DNA of 64,000 nt from Struthio camelus (GCF_040807025.1 NC_090947.1:10044001-10108000); one strand, 5' to 3'; positions 24,714-35,340 are shown, counted from the stretch's first letter. A program made the numbers and translations. Notes: generated by a model not told the origin, from the letters alone.

Positions 24714-26432
24714 TCATACTGCTGTCTCTCCCTTGCTGCCAGTGCTGAGTCTGTGGTAGAAGCGTCGCCAGGACTGAAGGGTTTTGCCAGACCAGATCCA
24801 GAAGCCAGTTGTGATACCAACAATCATGGTCATGAGGTACTTGATCATGAAGACAGTGAAGTCAGGGCTCATAGGGGCAAAGTGGCTGGGACAGGGCACA
24901 GCATAGGATTTGCAGGTCTGGAGGAGCCACGTCTTCTCCCAGGTGCCACGGAAAGCCTGCTCATAGAAATAGCACGCCAGGACAATGGTGGCAGGCACTG
25001 TGTACAGGACACTGAAGACACCAATGCGCACCATCAGCTTCTCCAGTTTCTCTGTCTTGGTGCCGTCATGCTTCATGATGGTTCGGATGCGGAACAGGGA
25101 CACAAAGCCAGCAAGCAAGAAGGAAGTGCCGATGAACAGGTACACAAACAAAGGTGCCAGGACAAAGCCTCGCAGGGAGTCCACGCTGTAGATACCTACG
25201 TAACACACCCCACTGAGCACGTCCCCATCCACCTGCCCCATGGCCAAGATAGTGATTGTTTTGACAGCAGGCACAGCCCAAGCAGCAAGGTGGAAGTACT
25301 GGGAGTTGGCCTCAATGGCTTCATGGCCCCACTTCATGCCAGCAGCCAAGAACCAAGTGAGGGACAGGATGACCCACCAGATGGAGCTGGCCATACCAAA
25401 GAAGTAGAGGATCATGAAGAGGATGGTGCAACCTTCTTTCTTTGTGCCCTGGGCCACAGTGCGGTAGCCATCCTCAGAGAAGCGCTCCAGGCATACCACA
25501 CGCTCCTCCAGCAAGAAGCCTGCCGCATAGGCCACTGCCACCATGAAGTAGCAGCCTGAGAGGAAGATGATGGGCCGCTCTGGGTAGCTGAAACGACGCA
25601 TGTCCACCAAGTAGGTGAGCACGGTGAAGAGGGTAGAGGCGCAGCAGAGCACAGACCATACGCCCACCCACAGCCGGGCAAACCGCACCTCCGCCTCCTT
25701 GAAGTACATCAGCCCGTTGGGCCGGGCTGGCTCACAGGGGGCCCCGCAGTCCCTTTCCCCCAGGAAGCGGTAGCCCAAGTAGGGGGGCACCTTGAGCTGC
25801 CGGGGGCAGGAGAAGGAGAAGCCAGCGGGGGACTGCGGCGGGGTGAGGAAGTCCGGGAGGTAGCCCGCTGTGGGGTGGGCCGTGGCACCCCTGCCCGCCC
25901 CGCCGCCGGGGCCGGCCGGCGCGTCCGACGTGTTCTGCCCCACGCAGATCTCGCCGGCGCCGTGGACGGGGAAGTTCTCGCAGCGGAGCCGCTCGGGCCA
26001 CTGGAAGCCGAACTTGTTCATGAGGGCCTCGCAGCCCTGGCGGGCCCGCTCGCACAGGGAGCGGCACGGCGGGATGGCCTGCTCCAGCACCGTGCACACC
26101 GGCGCGTACATGGAGCACAGGAAGAACTTGAGCTCGGCCGAGCACTGCACCTTGACCAGCGGGTAGAACTGGTGCACCTCCAGCCCCGCGTCCTCCTGGT
26201 TCGTGTGGCCCAGCAGGTTGGGCAGGATGGTCTGGTTGTAGGCGATATCCGTGCACAGCGGGATGGAGATGGGCTGGCAGAAGCCGTGGTCCGGCACCGA
26301 GATGCCCTTCTCGCCGTGGTACTGCTGCGCCGCCGCGCCCGCGAGGGGCCCCAGCAGGGCGCCCAGCAGCGCGGCCAGGCGCAGCCAGCGGCAGCCGCCG
26401 CCGCCGCCCGCCGCGGCGCCTCCGCCGCGCAT
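24714..26432 (-). CDS. FZD7: Frizzled-7 Wnt receptor, single exon
   Basis: This encodes a 572-residue class F seven-transmembrane receptor that binds Wnt ligands at the cell surface and signals through Dishevelled; human FZD7 is 574 residues. Residues 1-35 look like a signal peptide (Leu/Ala core, AGAAA before QQ). The cysteine-rich domain (about 36-170) has all ten cysteines: 52, 60, 97, 106, 113, 123, 127, 134, 151, 163. N-glycosylation sequons are at N66 and N167. A variable Gly/Pro/Ala linker (171-204) precedes the membrane-proximal cysteines 209, 229 and 233. Seven helices span about 254-547. The tail has the Dishevelled-binding KTLQSW motif (550-555) and a C-terminal ETAV PDZ ligand. 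[19 protein letters not shown] and the SKGETAV tail fit FZD7 better than FZD1 or FZD2, from memory of those families. The ATG at 26430-26432 is the first in-frame ATG, with G at -3 and a signal peptide right after it. The frame is open upstream to 26579 but has no other ATG. No truncation is seen. Confidence 0.98.
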   Translation of the reverse strand: MRGGGAAAGGGGGCRWLRLAALLGALLGPLAGAAAQQYHGEKGISVPDHGFCQPISIPLCTDIAYNQTILPNLLGHTNQEDAGLEVHQFYPLVKVQCSAELKFFLCSMYAPVCTVLEQAIPPCRSLCERARQGCEALMNKFGFQWPERLRCENFPVHGAGEICVGQNTSDAPAGPGGGAGRGATAHPTAGYLPDFLTPPQSPAGFSFSCPRQLKVPPYLGYRFLGERDCGAPCEPARPNGLMYFKEAEVRFARLWVGVWSVLCCASTLFTVLTYLVDMRRFSYPERPIIFLSGCYFMVAVAYAAGFLLEERVVCLERFSEDGYRTVAQGTKKEGCTILFMILYFFGMASSIWWVILSLTWFLAAGMKWGHEAIEANSQYFHLAAWAVPAVKTITILAMGQVDGDVLSGVCYVGIYSVDSLRGFVLAPLFVYLFIGTSFLLAGFVSLFRIRTIMKHDGTKTEKLEKLMVRIGVFSVLYTVPATIVLACYFYEQAFRGTWEKTWLLQTCKSYAVPCPSHFAPMSPDFTVFMIKYLMTMIVGITTGFWIWSGKTLQSWRRFYHRLSTGSKGETAV

Positions 26433-26451
26433 CGCCGCGGCGCCGGGGGGC

Positions 26452-26469
26452 TCAAAGGCCCAGGGGCAT
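26452..26469 (-). promoter_or_regulatory. Short upstream ORF in FZD7 5' leader
   Basis: An ATG at 26,467-26,469 opens a five-codon frame (MPLGL) that ends in TGA at 26,452-26,454, 19 nt before the FZD7 start codon. Its context is weak (C at -3), while the FZD7 ATG has G at -3. If it lies in the mature leader it could lower translation of FZD7. Leaky scanning would be expected. Confidence 0.5.
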
Positions 26470-26764
26470 GGGCGGCGCCGGGCCCCTTCCGCCGCGCCGG
26501 CCGGGGCGCTCCGCCGCTCGGGGCGCTGCCCGGCGGCCCCCGCGGAAAGTTTCCGGAGGCGAAACGCGAGATGCACCAACCTGGCGGAGTCTCTCGCCAG
26601 CCCCGCGCAGGGTCCGGCGGCGGCGACGCGCTGGCTCCGCTGCCCGCCTGGCTGCTCGGCCCCGGGAGCCCGGGATTTGCGTTACAGTTAAACGGATTAG
26701 GACTTCGCCCGGCTGATCCGTGTATTTTACTCGGGGGCTTAAAGAACTTTTAAAATCCAATTAC

Positions 26765-26788
26765 TGCGCGATCCGCTGCGCGATCCGC
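26765..26788. repeat. Perfect 12-bp tandem duplication in promoter
   Basis: Two exact consecutive copies of TGCGCGATCCGC (26,765-26,776 and 26,777-26,788) lie in the probable promoter or 5' leader of FZD7. Confidence 0.9.
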
Positions 26789-27033
26789 CCCGCAGCTCCG
26801 CTCCCGACGGGCTCCGCTCCGGGCTGCGCGTCCGGGGCCGCCGCCGCTCCGCGCCCGCGGCTGCGACGCACCGACACCGCCCGCCCGCGCCGCCGTCCCG
26901 CCCGCGCGGCGCCCACAGCAGCACATATACGTGCGGGCCCCGCCCCCGCCGGGCCCATTCACAAACCGCGCCGGGGGCGGGGCCGGGGGCGGCCCGCCCG
27001 CCAATCCCCGCGCCCGCCCGCCGCCAGCGCGGA

Positions 27034-27060
27034 GGGGCGGGGCGGGGCGGGGGCTGGGGG
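27034..27060 (+). promoter_or_regulatory. G-quadruplex-prone GC-box tract
   Basis: At least four runs of four or more G separated by single C bases on the plus strand, followed by another G run after CT. This fits the canonical G4 pattern and also makes overlapping Sp1/KLF-type GC boxes. It lies about 600 bp upstream of the FZD7 start codon, with the G-rich strand opposite the coding strand. Confidence 0.75.
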
Positions 27061-27130
27061 AAAAAAGTTGAGAAAAAGTTGTGCGCGGCCGAGCGGGGGC
27101 GGCGGGGCCGGGAGCGCGCTCGGGGGGGCC

Positions 27131-27150
27131 GAGCGAGCGAGCGAGCGAGC
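27131..27150. repeat. GAGC tetranucleotide microsatellite, 5 units
   Basis: Five perfect GAGC units at the upstream edge of the FZD7 CpG island. Confidence 0.95.
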
Positions 27151-27330
27151 TAAAATTACTGCGCCGATTGCCGAGCAGGCTCGGCAAATGCAAACAGCTG
27201 CCTGTGCCCAGAGTTATTAGCGACAGCAGAGAGTCGTGCCCGAGTCCGGCCGCCGGGGGGGCGGGCGGGAGCGTTGTCGGGATGTCAGCGCCTGGGCGCC
27301 CTCGCCTCCCCGCCTGCGCGGTTTGAGTTG

Positions 27331-30300
27331 TTATCACGGCCTGGCCGTTGGTTTTTTAGTGGCAGAATACACGCTTTGTTCATGCGGATCTAAGCTTTAG
27401 CTAGAGGAAGGCAGCTTTTTCTGAAAAAGTCCAGTGTTACCTAAGCAAGGAGAAATTTTAGATCCACATGTGTGCTGGTGCAACCCCATTAAGAGACTCC
27501 AAAAGGTCATTGAAAAGCAGCAGTTCCCGTGTGGAGCCAGGCTGGCTCGGAGAGAGAGCGTGCCGTAGGACAGGAGAGGGGTGGCATCGGCGTGCCGAGC
27601 GATGCTGAGCAGATCTAGAGCTAGGCCAGCGTGCCTGTGCTAAGGCCAGAAGTGTGGTTTTTGCAGCATAGTTGTATTTTGAGGTGCACCGCCGAAACAT
27701 GGGCTGCTGGAGCCGTCCTGCTGCTGCAGGGTCGTACAGGTAAAGAGAGGATCTTCAGCAGCACAAAAAAGGATTATGTTCTCAAGAGGAGTCCTGCAAG
27801 GGCGACTGCTTTTCCCTTAGCCCTGACCTTTGAGGACCTCTGGACAGAGACTCTGGAGCCAAGGTTTATTCACTCGCTCGATCCCTCCCTTTGAGGATGG
27901 AGGTCTCCTGAGCTATATCCAAACTCCATACTATCCAAATCTCTTTTACTCTGGATTGTGCTCATTGGAGTGACTAAGCAAATGCACCACTCTATATCAC
28001 CCCATAGAGCAGTTCAAGAGAGCAGAGTTTGGCTCAGGGAGCTCAAACAGCAATTGTTGCACAAATGTTTCCCGTATCCTCTCCTGCTCCTGAACAGCAG
28101 GTCCTCATACCAGTAAGACCATGGAGCTTTAGCTTTTGTTGTGTTTGTCAAGAGAAGTTGACAGTTATAAATGGGCTTACTAGAATAAATGTGCTCCTCT
28201 AAAAGTGGACATGTTTTTAAAAATAATACTCTGCTCTCCAAAATACGTATGTGGCAGGATTAGCTATTCCAGGTTGTAACAGCTGTTTCTGGAGTACAAA
28301 TAAATCCTTTCTTCATTCTCAGTTATAGTTGTTTGAGGGCACCTTAGAGACATTTCAGTTTTTCAGCTTGGTAAGGTTCATTTCCTGAATAACTTACTGT
28401 TGTAAAGCTAGTGACTAAGCAGGTTTTTCTGATATGCTTCGCCTAAATGATCTCCCTTAGTAGAAGCTTACGTGAACTTGTCTACTGTATTATTTGCTCT
28501 TTGGTTGTCAGTAACGTTTTAAAAGATTATTCTTTTCATTTTTTTTTCCCTATCCCATCTTTCTGTAACACCCCATGAGCCACTGAGTCACCTATCTTTA
28601 ATAATCACCTTAAAGCCTTTATTATTCTCTTTGGCATATATGACTGACTTCATCTGCAAAGCATTTTGTAATATTCACTATGAAAAACGTTGGCTGAAAG
28701 GAAATGTTTCACTGGCATGCAATGACAATGCAGAGAAAGGCAACTAACTGCAGACTTTCTGCCCCATGCATTGCCCCTTCTGATTTCCGTATATGGGAGA
28801 GAGATTCACAGCTGGTAGAACAGTATTGCAAGAGAGCATCTTTTCCTACAGGAAATTAGGTTTCAGTAATATGGAGGCAGTGGCAGAACTTATTCAGAAT
28901 AAGGAATGTCAAATCAAGTGGCAAGACTGTAACGTTGCACATGGCACCAGTGATTCCCCTTGTTTTCTACCAGGCCCATTCATTAGAGTCATTCCTCCAA
29001 ACCATGGTAAGAAAGAAAAGACAACTGGGAGTTCTGGTACCTGCTATAAAAGCTATATGACTCCATTACGTTTATGTTGATAATGTGGAATCAGAGTACA
29101 GCAAAAGAAAAAATGACCTTTAAGGGTAAGCAGAAAGGAAGATGGAGGGAAAGCTGCATCTTAAATTATTTCTTGGTGAGATAAGAAGAGAAGCTTATCA
29201 TGTGTAATGACACTGCTAGGCCATTCCAGATGGTAGGAATGAGCAACAGGATGGAGGAAGAAAGTCTCTTGGGCTTGTTACCCAATTCCAGTTTTTTTTT
29301 TCCTGCAAACATAGACCCACTGGGAAACAACCACTGAGAGAGTAGACAGCAGTCTCAGAATGGTGGATTGTGGCCTAAGAAAAGCTCAGGCTGCCAAGTC
29401 AGTCTAGGGCATATTGACAGTTTTTTTTGGGGGGGAGGCACACCGCAAAGCAACAGCAAACCCCAGGATTCTGCATTGCAGGTTACCCCAAAATATTCAT
29501 AACTATAACTAGCATCAGCCATGTTTCAAATGAGAGCAAACTTGTGCTTGTCTCCTGTTTTTACCTCAATCTGAATTCACATGTTTAGTCTGCAAAATTA
29601 CTTAAATTTCCTCACAACAGGAGGGATTCTCATCAGCAAGTAAGTGTAAGCAGCTAGCATTCGCCAGGTTATTGGCCCCATAGGACAAATGTGCTGCACA
29701 GGATTTTGCAGCTTCTGAGAAATTGCCTTTTGCAACCACATAGGAGTTCAAGATGCTTTCCCTGAAAATCTCCCAACTGCTACTGTTCTGAATATCCTGC
29801 ATTGCCTCTTGTCTGCCAGCAATAAACCTTCAAGAGCAAAACACTGATAAGTCCAGGGTATCAGAATGAACCTACCGCCTCAGATATTGGTACCAACTCT
29901 GGAGCTGTCTGGGAAGTGCTGTACATAGGGAGGAGTTCTTAGGAGCAAACAGTTACCTGTCTTTTTACACATTTAAAAATAAATCCAGTTCTACCTCCAA
30001 GCTAAGTCTAAGTGAAGAGGAGTGTCCCAATGTGATGCCTTTTCCTCCTGTTTTAAAGCATTGCTAGTGTCGCTTTCCTTGTTTTTTATCCCATCTGATA
30101 CAAAACTTTTCCCATGGCAGGAAAGGAAATCAAAACAAAACACCCTCTCCCCACCCCATCAGTCAATAGTTGTTCTGTATGCCTGAGGGTGAACTTTTTA
30201 AGATTATTTGCAGAAACATGCTGTCTGAGGGCCCTCAATGGCCTTATTGCTAACTTAGTTGCCAAAGCCCCAGATGCAACCAGCTGAATTGTAGGACTTG

Positions 30301-31411
30301 TAACGTTTAAATTTAGTAAATAACTTCTATGACACTTTCAACCTTAACATTTTGAAGCATATTTGCATAAAATCTTACATGATCAGGCAGGCTATTGAGC
30401 AAAGAGCATCAACATTTGCACTACCTCAAGCTTTGTGGGGATAGGCCAGAAGCCTTAGGGGGGGATATGATGGGTTTGCCTATTTTACATAAAGATTTGC
30501 ATAATTAAAAATAAAATAAGTTCGCAGATATTATATCTGCTTGCATGTCTGTCAGTATGATAGATTACTCTGAACTGCATATTTTTTAAGTTTGCCAGAG
30601 AAGTCTAGTATTTCACAAGGGAGGAGTGGGGAAGGGAAGTCCCTGTGCCCCACCATGGAGGCTTAATTTCAAATTAGACTGAAGACATAAGAAACTGATT
30701 GAAGAGAGCAGATGGGGAGGGCACAGGTGACAAAAGGAAGGGGATTCTGCTGGAGGGGATGTGGCTTCCCACAGTGAGAGAGGTAGGAGCTGGTTGCATC
30801 ATGGATTTGTAAGATAATTATTAGCTTATGAAGTAGTATCCCAAAGGATGCAGTGGAAGCTCCACTGCCTTCCCCATTTACCATGAAATTGGACAAAACA
30901 TTAGGAAACATTTACCAAGATGGGCTATCAGGCTGATAATTGCTTTCATCTCTGTGATCCATGAATAAGAAAACAAAACCTGAAGTTATCTACTCATCCC
31001 CACTCAGCAGTTCAGTGAGGGCATTAGTTACATTTTAACCCTTGCATGACACTTTGGATTCCCCTGTTCTTTAAAGTGATTTTTATCTGCTTTCTTACAA
31101 TTTTCTGGGTTGCAGAGGCCCTTTGGTATTAGATGCAGGCCATTCCTCTCTATTTTATTTTCTATTTTGTATCTAGGTACTTTTTTAACAAGACAAATTC
31201 TCTGCTAGCAGCAGTATTGTCTGCCAGGCCCTGTCATCATTCTGTCTGGGTGCACTGGTATCATAGCATGAAGAAGGGAAGCCTCCAGAGACAGTGGGAA
31301 AAAGTGACATTCATGTCTGCTGTTCCCTTTCCATCTGTGCTCTGAGGATCTGGATGTTGCATAGTCACATGCAAACTTACTTTCTGATTCTTTAAGTCAT
31401 GAAAGGTGATC
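27331..31411. other. Non-coding DNA upstream of FZD7
   Basis: No supported gene. The first 600 bp after the CpG island still show moderate G+C. The rest is ordinary AT-rich DNA with a T-rich run near 28,537. The block at 30,340-30,545, with two octamer motifs, is listed separately. Confidence 0.65.
30340..30545. promoter_or_regulatory. Candidate regulatory block with two POU octamers
   Basis: ATTTGCAT occurs at 30,361-30,368 and 30,495-30,502 on the plus strand, 134 bp apart. The second runs straight into ATAATTAAA, a homeodomain-like word. A 7-bp inverted repeat (GCAGATA-TTA-TATCTGC) follows at about 30,526-30,542. The octamer is the classic POU-family (OCT) site. Activity is inferred only. 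Confidence 0.25.
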
Positions 31412-31903
31412 TGTCACAGCGAAGTGCTCGGACCCTTCCCAGACTGCCGTGGCAGGTTTTGGCTGATGCCCTGAGATGTGTAACGTAGGGTCCTAGGCAG
31501 CGCCTCTGGCTGAGCGTCTTGGGGTCTGGCTGCCCGAGGCTTCTGGGCCAGCTGCCTTTACGCTGACACTGCTGAAGGCCCAGCCTCTGGGTGCTCTAGC
31601 TTATCATGAGCTTCTCCCAGCTCTTGTGATAAATGACTCACAGGTCGGCAAAGGTCTCTCGCAGAGTTATTCTTTACTTTATAACCCCAAAACTATCACA
31701 GATCCAAACAAAACATATATATACCCTCCCCTGCTTGCTCTCACCACCGTGGAATGTTTTTCAGGAATTCAGCCAGTGTCTTCTTGTGGTTCAAGCTCCC
31801 CTTCCCAGGACTATATTCCTCTAGAGTACTCTTCCACATTGTAGATCAGCTTTTTTTCTCTGAAAGCCAAATTCCTTGACCGTTTTCTGGGCTCTCTGTC
31901 ACA
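31412..31903 (-). mobile_element. Probable degenerate endogenous retrovirus LTR
   Basis: Read on the minus strand, a 492-bp segment starts TGTGACAG and ends CTGTGACA, giving TG...CA termini with near-inverted ends. A TATAAA-like box lies about 220 bp in (31,678-31,683). A purine-rich tract (GGAGGAAAAGGGA) lies just 5' of the first TG, as a polypurine tract does before a 3' LTR. No clear target duplication is visible (GATC on the left, GATA on the right). The family is not recognised and the element is clearly old. An alternative reading is that the 9-bp direct repeat CTGTCACAG at both ends flanks a different insertion. Confidence 0.45.
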
Positions 31904-31904
31904 G

Positions 31905-32300
31905 ATATCCCTTTTCCTCCAAAACCCAGTGGTATTATTCCTTCTGTGATTCCCCCTTTTGTAAATTCCCTTTCAGCTTTTGAGGCTCTACGGCCAAAGA
32001 CAAGTGCTAACATGTGATTTCTACGTCCTTCTTGAAGGAACGGCAGCACTGTTCCAAAGTCTGGCTTCCTGCAGAAAAGCTAGAGAAAACTAGTTCTGGC
32101 CAGCCAATTCTGTATAGCTGCTCCCATTTGCATAGTTGCCAGTAAGGTGACTTAAATCTCTTATCCAGGGGCTTTTTTGCACATAGCTCTGACAACATAA
32201 AGCTGGCTGAGGTATGCAACATAGAACAATAAAAAACATCCAAGTTTCCCAAGTTTGTACTTAAACTTCCCAACTCATTGCGGATGGTGCCATACTACTT
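31905..32300 (-). mobile_element. Possible internal remnant next to the LTR
   Basis: This follows the polypurine-like tract on the internal side of the LTR. Two short minus-strand frames (31,846-32,049 and 32,007-32,273) contain no recognisable gag, pol or env motif. If the LTR call is right, this would be a badly decayed scrap of the 3' internal region. Otherwise it is plain intergenic DNA. Confidence 0.2.
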
Positions 32301-32524
32301 ATGAACACTGAACTACGTTTTGTTTCCCACAGCTCCAAGGTCGGTGAGGACTTAGTGACTGGTTACCAACTGATGCCCTCTAAACGTGCCCTTAACATGC
32401 AATAGTCAAATGCATTGTGCTATGTCTTTTGTCATTTATCCCCCACCTTGTTTTAATTTTATCTTTTTGTAGTGTCATTTATTTGAGGTTATATTTTAAA
32501 ACCTTCTAATGCACAGCCTGAAGA

Positions 32525-32600
32525 CTTGCACTTGTCCTACTTGAGTTAATGGGTGAGTTTTCATTTGGTTCAATGAAAACGGGGCAAGATACTCACCAAA
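32525..32600. repeat. Possible ancient amniote repeat fragment
   Basis: The phrase 'cttgagttaatgggtgag...tggttcaatgaaaacgg' resembles degenerate copies of a common sauropsid repeat built around a 'gaagtcaatgg' inverted motif. The family name is not known to me. The copy is short and uncertain. Confidence 0.25.
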
Positions 32601-32644
32601 GCCTCCAAGTCTGTTCGTGTAATAAGAGGAACTGGATTTAGCCC

Positions 32645-32855
32645 AGAATAAGAGATGGGGAAGACCCATTGGATCACTTAGTCCCTGCTATTATGCATTC
32701 TAGTGGTTTGATTAGTCTGATTTTAAATGCCTTGAATAATGAGACTATTGCCATTTCTCTTGGGACGTGGTTCTGCCATCTGACAATCATTTTGGCAGGA
32801 AGCCACTGCCTGATGTTCAAACAAATGGTTTATCTTTGCTTGATTAAGACTCACT
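32645..32855 (-). repeat. CR1 LINE 3' fragment
   Basis: The plus strand follows the reverse complement of the CR1 3' region: 'ggatcacttagtccctgct', a 'tttaaatgcc' phrase, 'gccatttctcttggga', 'tggttctgccatctgacaat', 'ttggcaggaagccactgcctgatgttcaa' and a final 'tttgcttgatta'. CR1 is the main LINE of birds and other sauropsids. The copy is strongly diverged and lacks reverse-transcriptase coding sequence. Confidence 0.65.
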
Positions 32856-35104
32856 AAAGATGAGTGCAGCCTCCAGAAATATGTTGTTTCCAAAGCTCAG
32901 AAAACAAGGGAAGTAGAGCTGTTATTCAATACAGAATTTGCCAGATGTCTAAAGAGGCTGAGGAATTCCTAAGCCTTTGTTTACAAAATCCTCCCTCCTC
33001 CTCCCATGAATGCTTAAATTACCAATCACTGCTCCCATCCTCTGTTTAGGGTGAAATTTCCTTAACTGACTCCACTTCCAAAATTGGATTGGAAAGAGAA
33101 ACAAACATTTTAATTACTTTTATTTTCCCTCTTCCTGATGGGCTTACACAAATTAACCCTTTGGCTTTGCAATTACAATTAAACTCTTAAACAGAATTGT
33201 TTCTTTCTTCCCTTGGTCCCAGTCATGCCCTGCAGACCCACTTGCCATGGTGGTTTGCGGGTGTAAGGCCACACAGAGGTTTGCTGCATGGGGCTCCTTC
33301 TGGCTCCCTGTACCCCAGCCCCAGAGAGCAGCCTGGGCCAGGGTGCTGCCCCAGGCTGAGGATTACCCTTTTTGGGAGCACCCCGGGTGACGGTGAGCAG
33401 CAGCTCGTTCCAGTGGTGCAACACTGCTGAGGAAAAGCCAATGCCAGGGACTACAGACAGCTCTGCTGAGAAACTGGGGCCCCTAGGTTTGTGCACCAGC
33501 ATCACACTCCTCTTTTACCTTTCCTTTAACCAGTCATTTTGAAACTATAATTTCAACCTCGGTGTCAGCCTTCATTGACTGAACCTGTTTGGAGCGGGGA
33601 ACAATGGTGTGGGGTGGCACTGGAGATATTAAGCTGATTTCCTTCCATGGAGGAAGGGGAACCAGAAAGCAGCACTTTAAATAATCTCCCTCCTCACAGA
33701 GTCTCTGAAGGGAACGAGGGCCCATTTTCTTAATTACATGTTCATTAGTATGTTTAGTGCTCTCCTCCCTCTCTTCCCCCAGCCCTGCCACCTGGGAGTT
33801 CCTACTATGTTACTGGAAAGCCACAGAGGTTTATTTAAATACCACATAGTCAGATTGGAATGAAAAGCTATGAAGCTTCCCCTCTTTAATACTTTTTGAA
33901 ATTATTTATGTGCTATGCTTCTTGCCTACGTAGAAGGTGCCTTCTGAGATTCCTGCAACGCAATGCAGAAAGAGCTGTTTGAATTGAGCAATAATTAGAA
34001 GCATATGGAGCAAAGCAATGCATCAGAGAAATCGCATTCTGCTAAAGAAACACTGCTGTCTGAAATAGATTTCAGCTTCGTGTAACATTTTCTCATACGG
34101 GCTAAAAAGAAATAATATCATATGTCTGGTTTGCACCTACCAAAGCTGGGAAATTCAAAGTACCGTCTGAAATTCTGTTCTGGATTCATTCTAATATCAG
34201 CATGGCATTTGCAGCCCCTGCGTTGTCTTGGGCCTTGGTTACAATTCATTCTTTGGCTAGACTTCAGAGCAACAGAGATTCAGCTTCATTTTGTGAACGT
34301 GTGTCTATTTGTATTTAATAATCTTCCTCCTTTTCGTCGCATTTTTAAAAACAGAGATTTAAAACACTGAGGACATGCTCATGACTTAAGACATGGTTAT
34401 GATCTTTTGTAATCCACAGGCTCAGTCTGGGGAGGTACTCAGAGCTCTCAAATCCTAATTTGCTGCCAAATTCTTATGTGCTTGATGTGGTAGATGGTTT
34501 CACTCCTGACTTCTAAAAATAGCAGGTCCTGCTCTCGTTGCTCCCACAGATCATCCCTCTGAGTTTGGAGGAAGCTGAAAACTCTCAGCACCTCAAAGGG
34601 AGACGTACAGCACCCGAGCTCAAATATTCACTCTGTATTTCTTATTTGCTTTCCTCACACAAGTACGGTCGGTCTCACTTTGCTATGGGACTTCCATTCA
34701 AACCCTAGTATGGGGGTGAGATGATCTTCTTTCGATGATTATAGTTTATTCACCTTATAGCTAGTCCTAAAGCCACGTTTTGGTCAGCCGCTACGTACGT
34801 ACAGTAAAGCCACAGGTTTAACGATGAAGTCACTCCTTTGAACAGTGTTTTTTTTTTCAAAAGGCAGAGATCCACAGTACAATATGAAAAGTTTCAAATA
34901 GATGTTATGAAAAGCAATGATGTCTTTAAATTATAGGGACGCAAAATATATCTGAAAACATCAATAATTTAGTACTGTGAAATGTTCAGACTTGTGCTGC
35001 TCGAAATTGTCTAAAATCAGATAGGGACGTTTTGCCTGGAGCAGAAGTTACAACTCCTGGAAATCAGATTCTGAGGGAATCATGAGCATTGGCAGGTTAA
35101 TATT

Positions 35105-35340
35105 TTCTTCCTGACGGGAAGCGCCAGGCGTGCGCTGTGCTCGGTGAGGCTGCGGCACGTGCCTGGCCGCGCCGCGCTGTTTCTGCCGCGTGCGGAGGCG
35201 CTCTGCAAGTTGAGCAGGGGCAGCCTGGCTGCTGTCTCGAGGAGCGAGCGCCCCGGCAGGACCTGCGGTGTAGGCAGTGGTGCTGAGAAAGCAAGAGGTG
35301 GCCTTCCTCGGCCTGACCCTGCTTGCCACTGATGCGCTGC
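35105..35340. promoter_or_regulatory. Isolated small CpG-rich patch
   Basis: About 230 bp with some 20 CpG dinucleotides, in sharp contrast to CpG-poor flanks. It includes CGCGCCGCGC and GCGAGCGCC words. It lies about 8 kb upstream of the FZD7 CpG island. It could be an orphan CpG island, a non-coding RNA promoter or a poised enhancer. No gene is seen next to it. Confidence 0.4.

Larger units (their letters stand above)
26720..27065 (-). promoter_or_regulatory. FZD7: Probable FZD7 promoter region
   Basis: GC boxes (GGGGCGGGG type) cluster at about 26,970-26,990 and 27,034-27,055. CCAAT reads on the plus strand at 27,001-27,005, which is an inverted CCAAT box for FZD7. Nearer the gene, a weak TATA-like TTTTAAAA lies around 26,748-26,756, with another ATTGG on the minus strand just upstream. 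The transcription start is unresolved. The TATA-like motif would give a 5' UTR of about 290 nt and the GC-box cluster a longer one. Dispersed initiation, usual in CpG islands, is also possible. Confidence 0.5.
25680..27330. promoter_or_regulatory. FZD7: CpG island over FZD7 5' half and promoter
   Basis: CpG density and G+C rise sharply near 25.68 kb, inside the FZD7 coding region, and stay high through the 5' UTR and promoter until about 27.33 kb. Beyond that the sequence returns to ordinary, CpG-poor DNA. A broad unmethylated-type island at the start of a developmental signalling gene is expected. It is the largest such island in the window by far. Boundaries were judged by eye. Confidence 0.9.

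Noticed and set aside
24660..25559. 299-codon open frame on the plus strand, antisense to FZD7
   Set aside because: It lies wholly opposite the FZD7 coding region and 3' UTR, begins in a TG microsatellite and has no family resemblance. It is a by-product of FZD7 codon use.
26451..26458. TCF/LEF-like CTTTGAG word near the FZD7 start
   Set aside because: One mismatch to the consensus, sits inside the short upstream ORF, and a single imperfect site is expected by chance.
26433..26579. N-terminal extension of FZD7 to 621 residues
   Set aside because: The extension contains no ATG (it would start at TTG), is Arg/Pro/Ala-rich CpG-island translation, and would bury the signal peptide. The ATG at 26,430-26,432 gives the family-typical length.
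25875..26753. 292-codon plus-strand frame across the FZD7 5' end
   Set aside because: An Ala/Arg/Gly-rich translation of a CpG island, antisense to the signal peptide and cysteine-rich domain. High G+C removes stop codons.
26750..27337. 195-codon minus-strand frame in the promoter
   Set aside because: Gly/Arg/Pro/Ala-rich translation of GC-rich promoter DNA with no recognisable domain.
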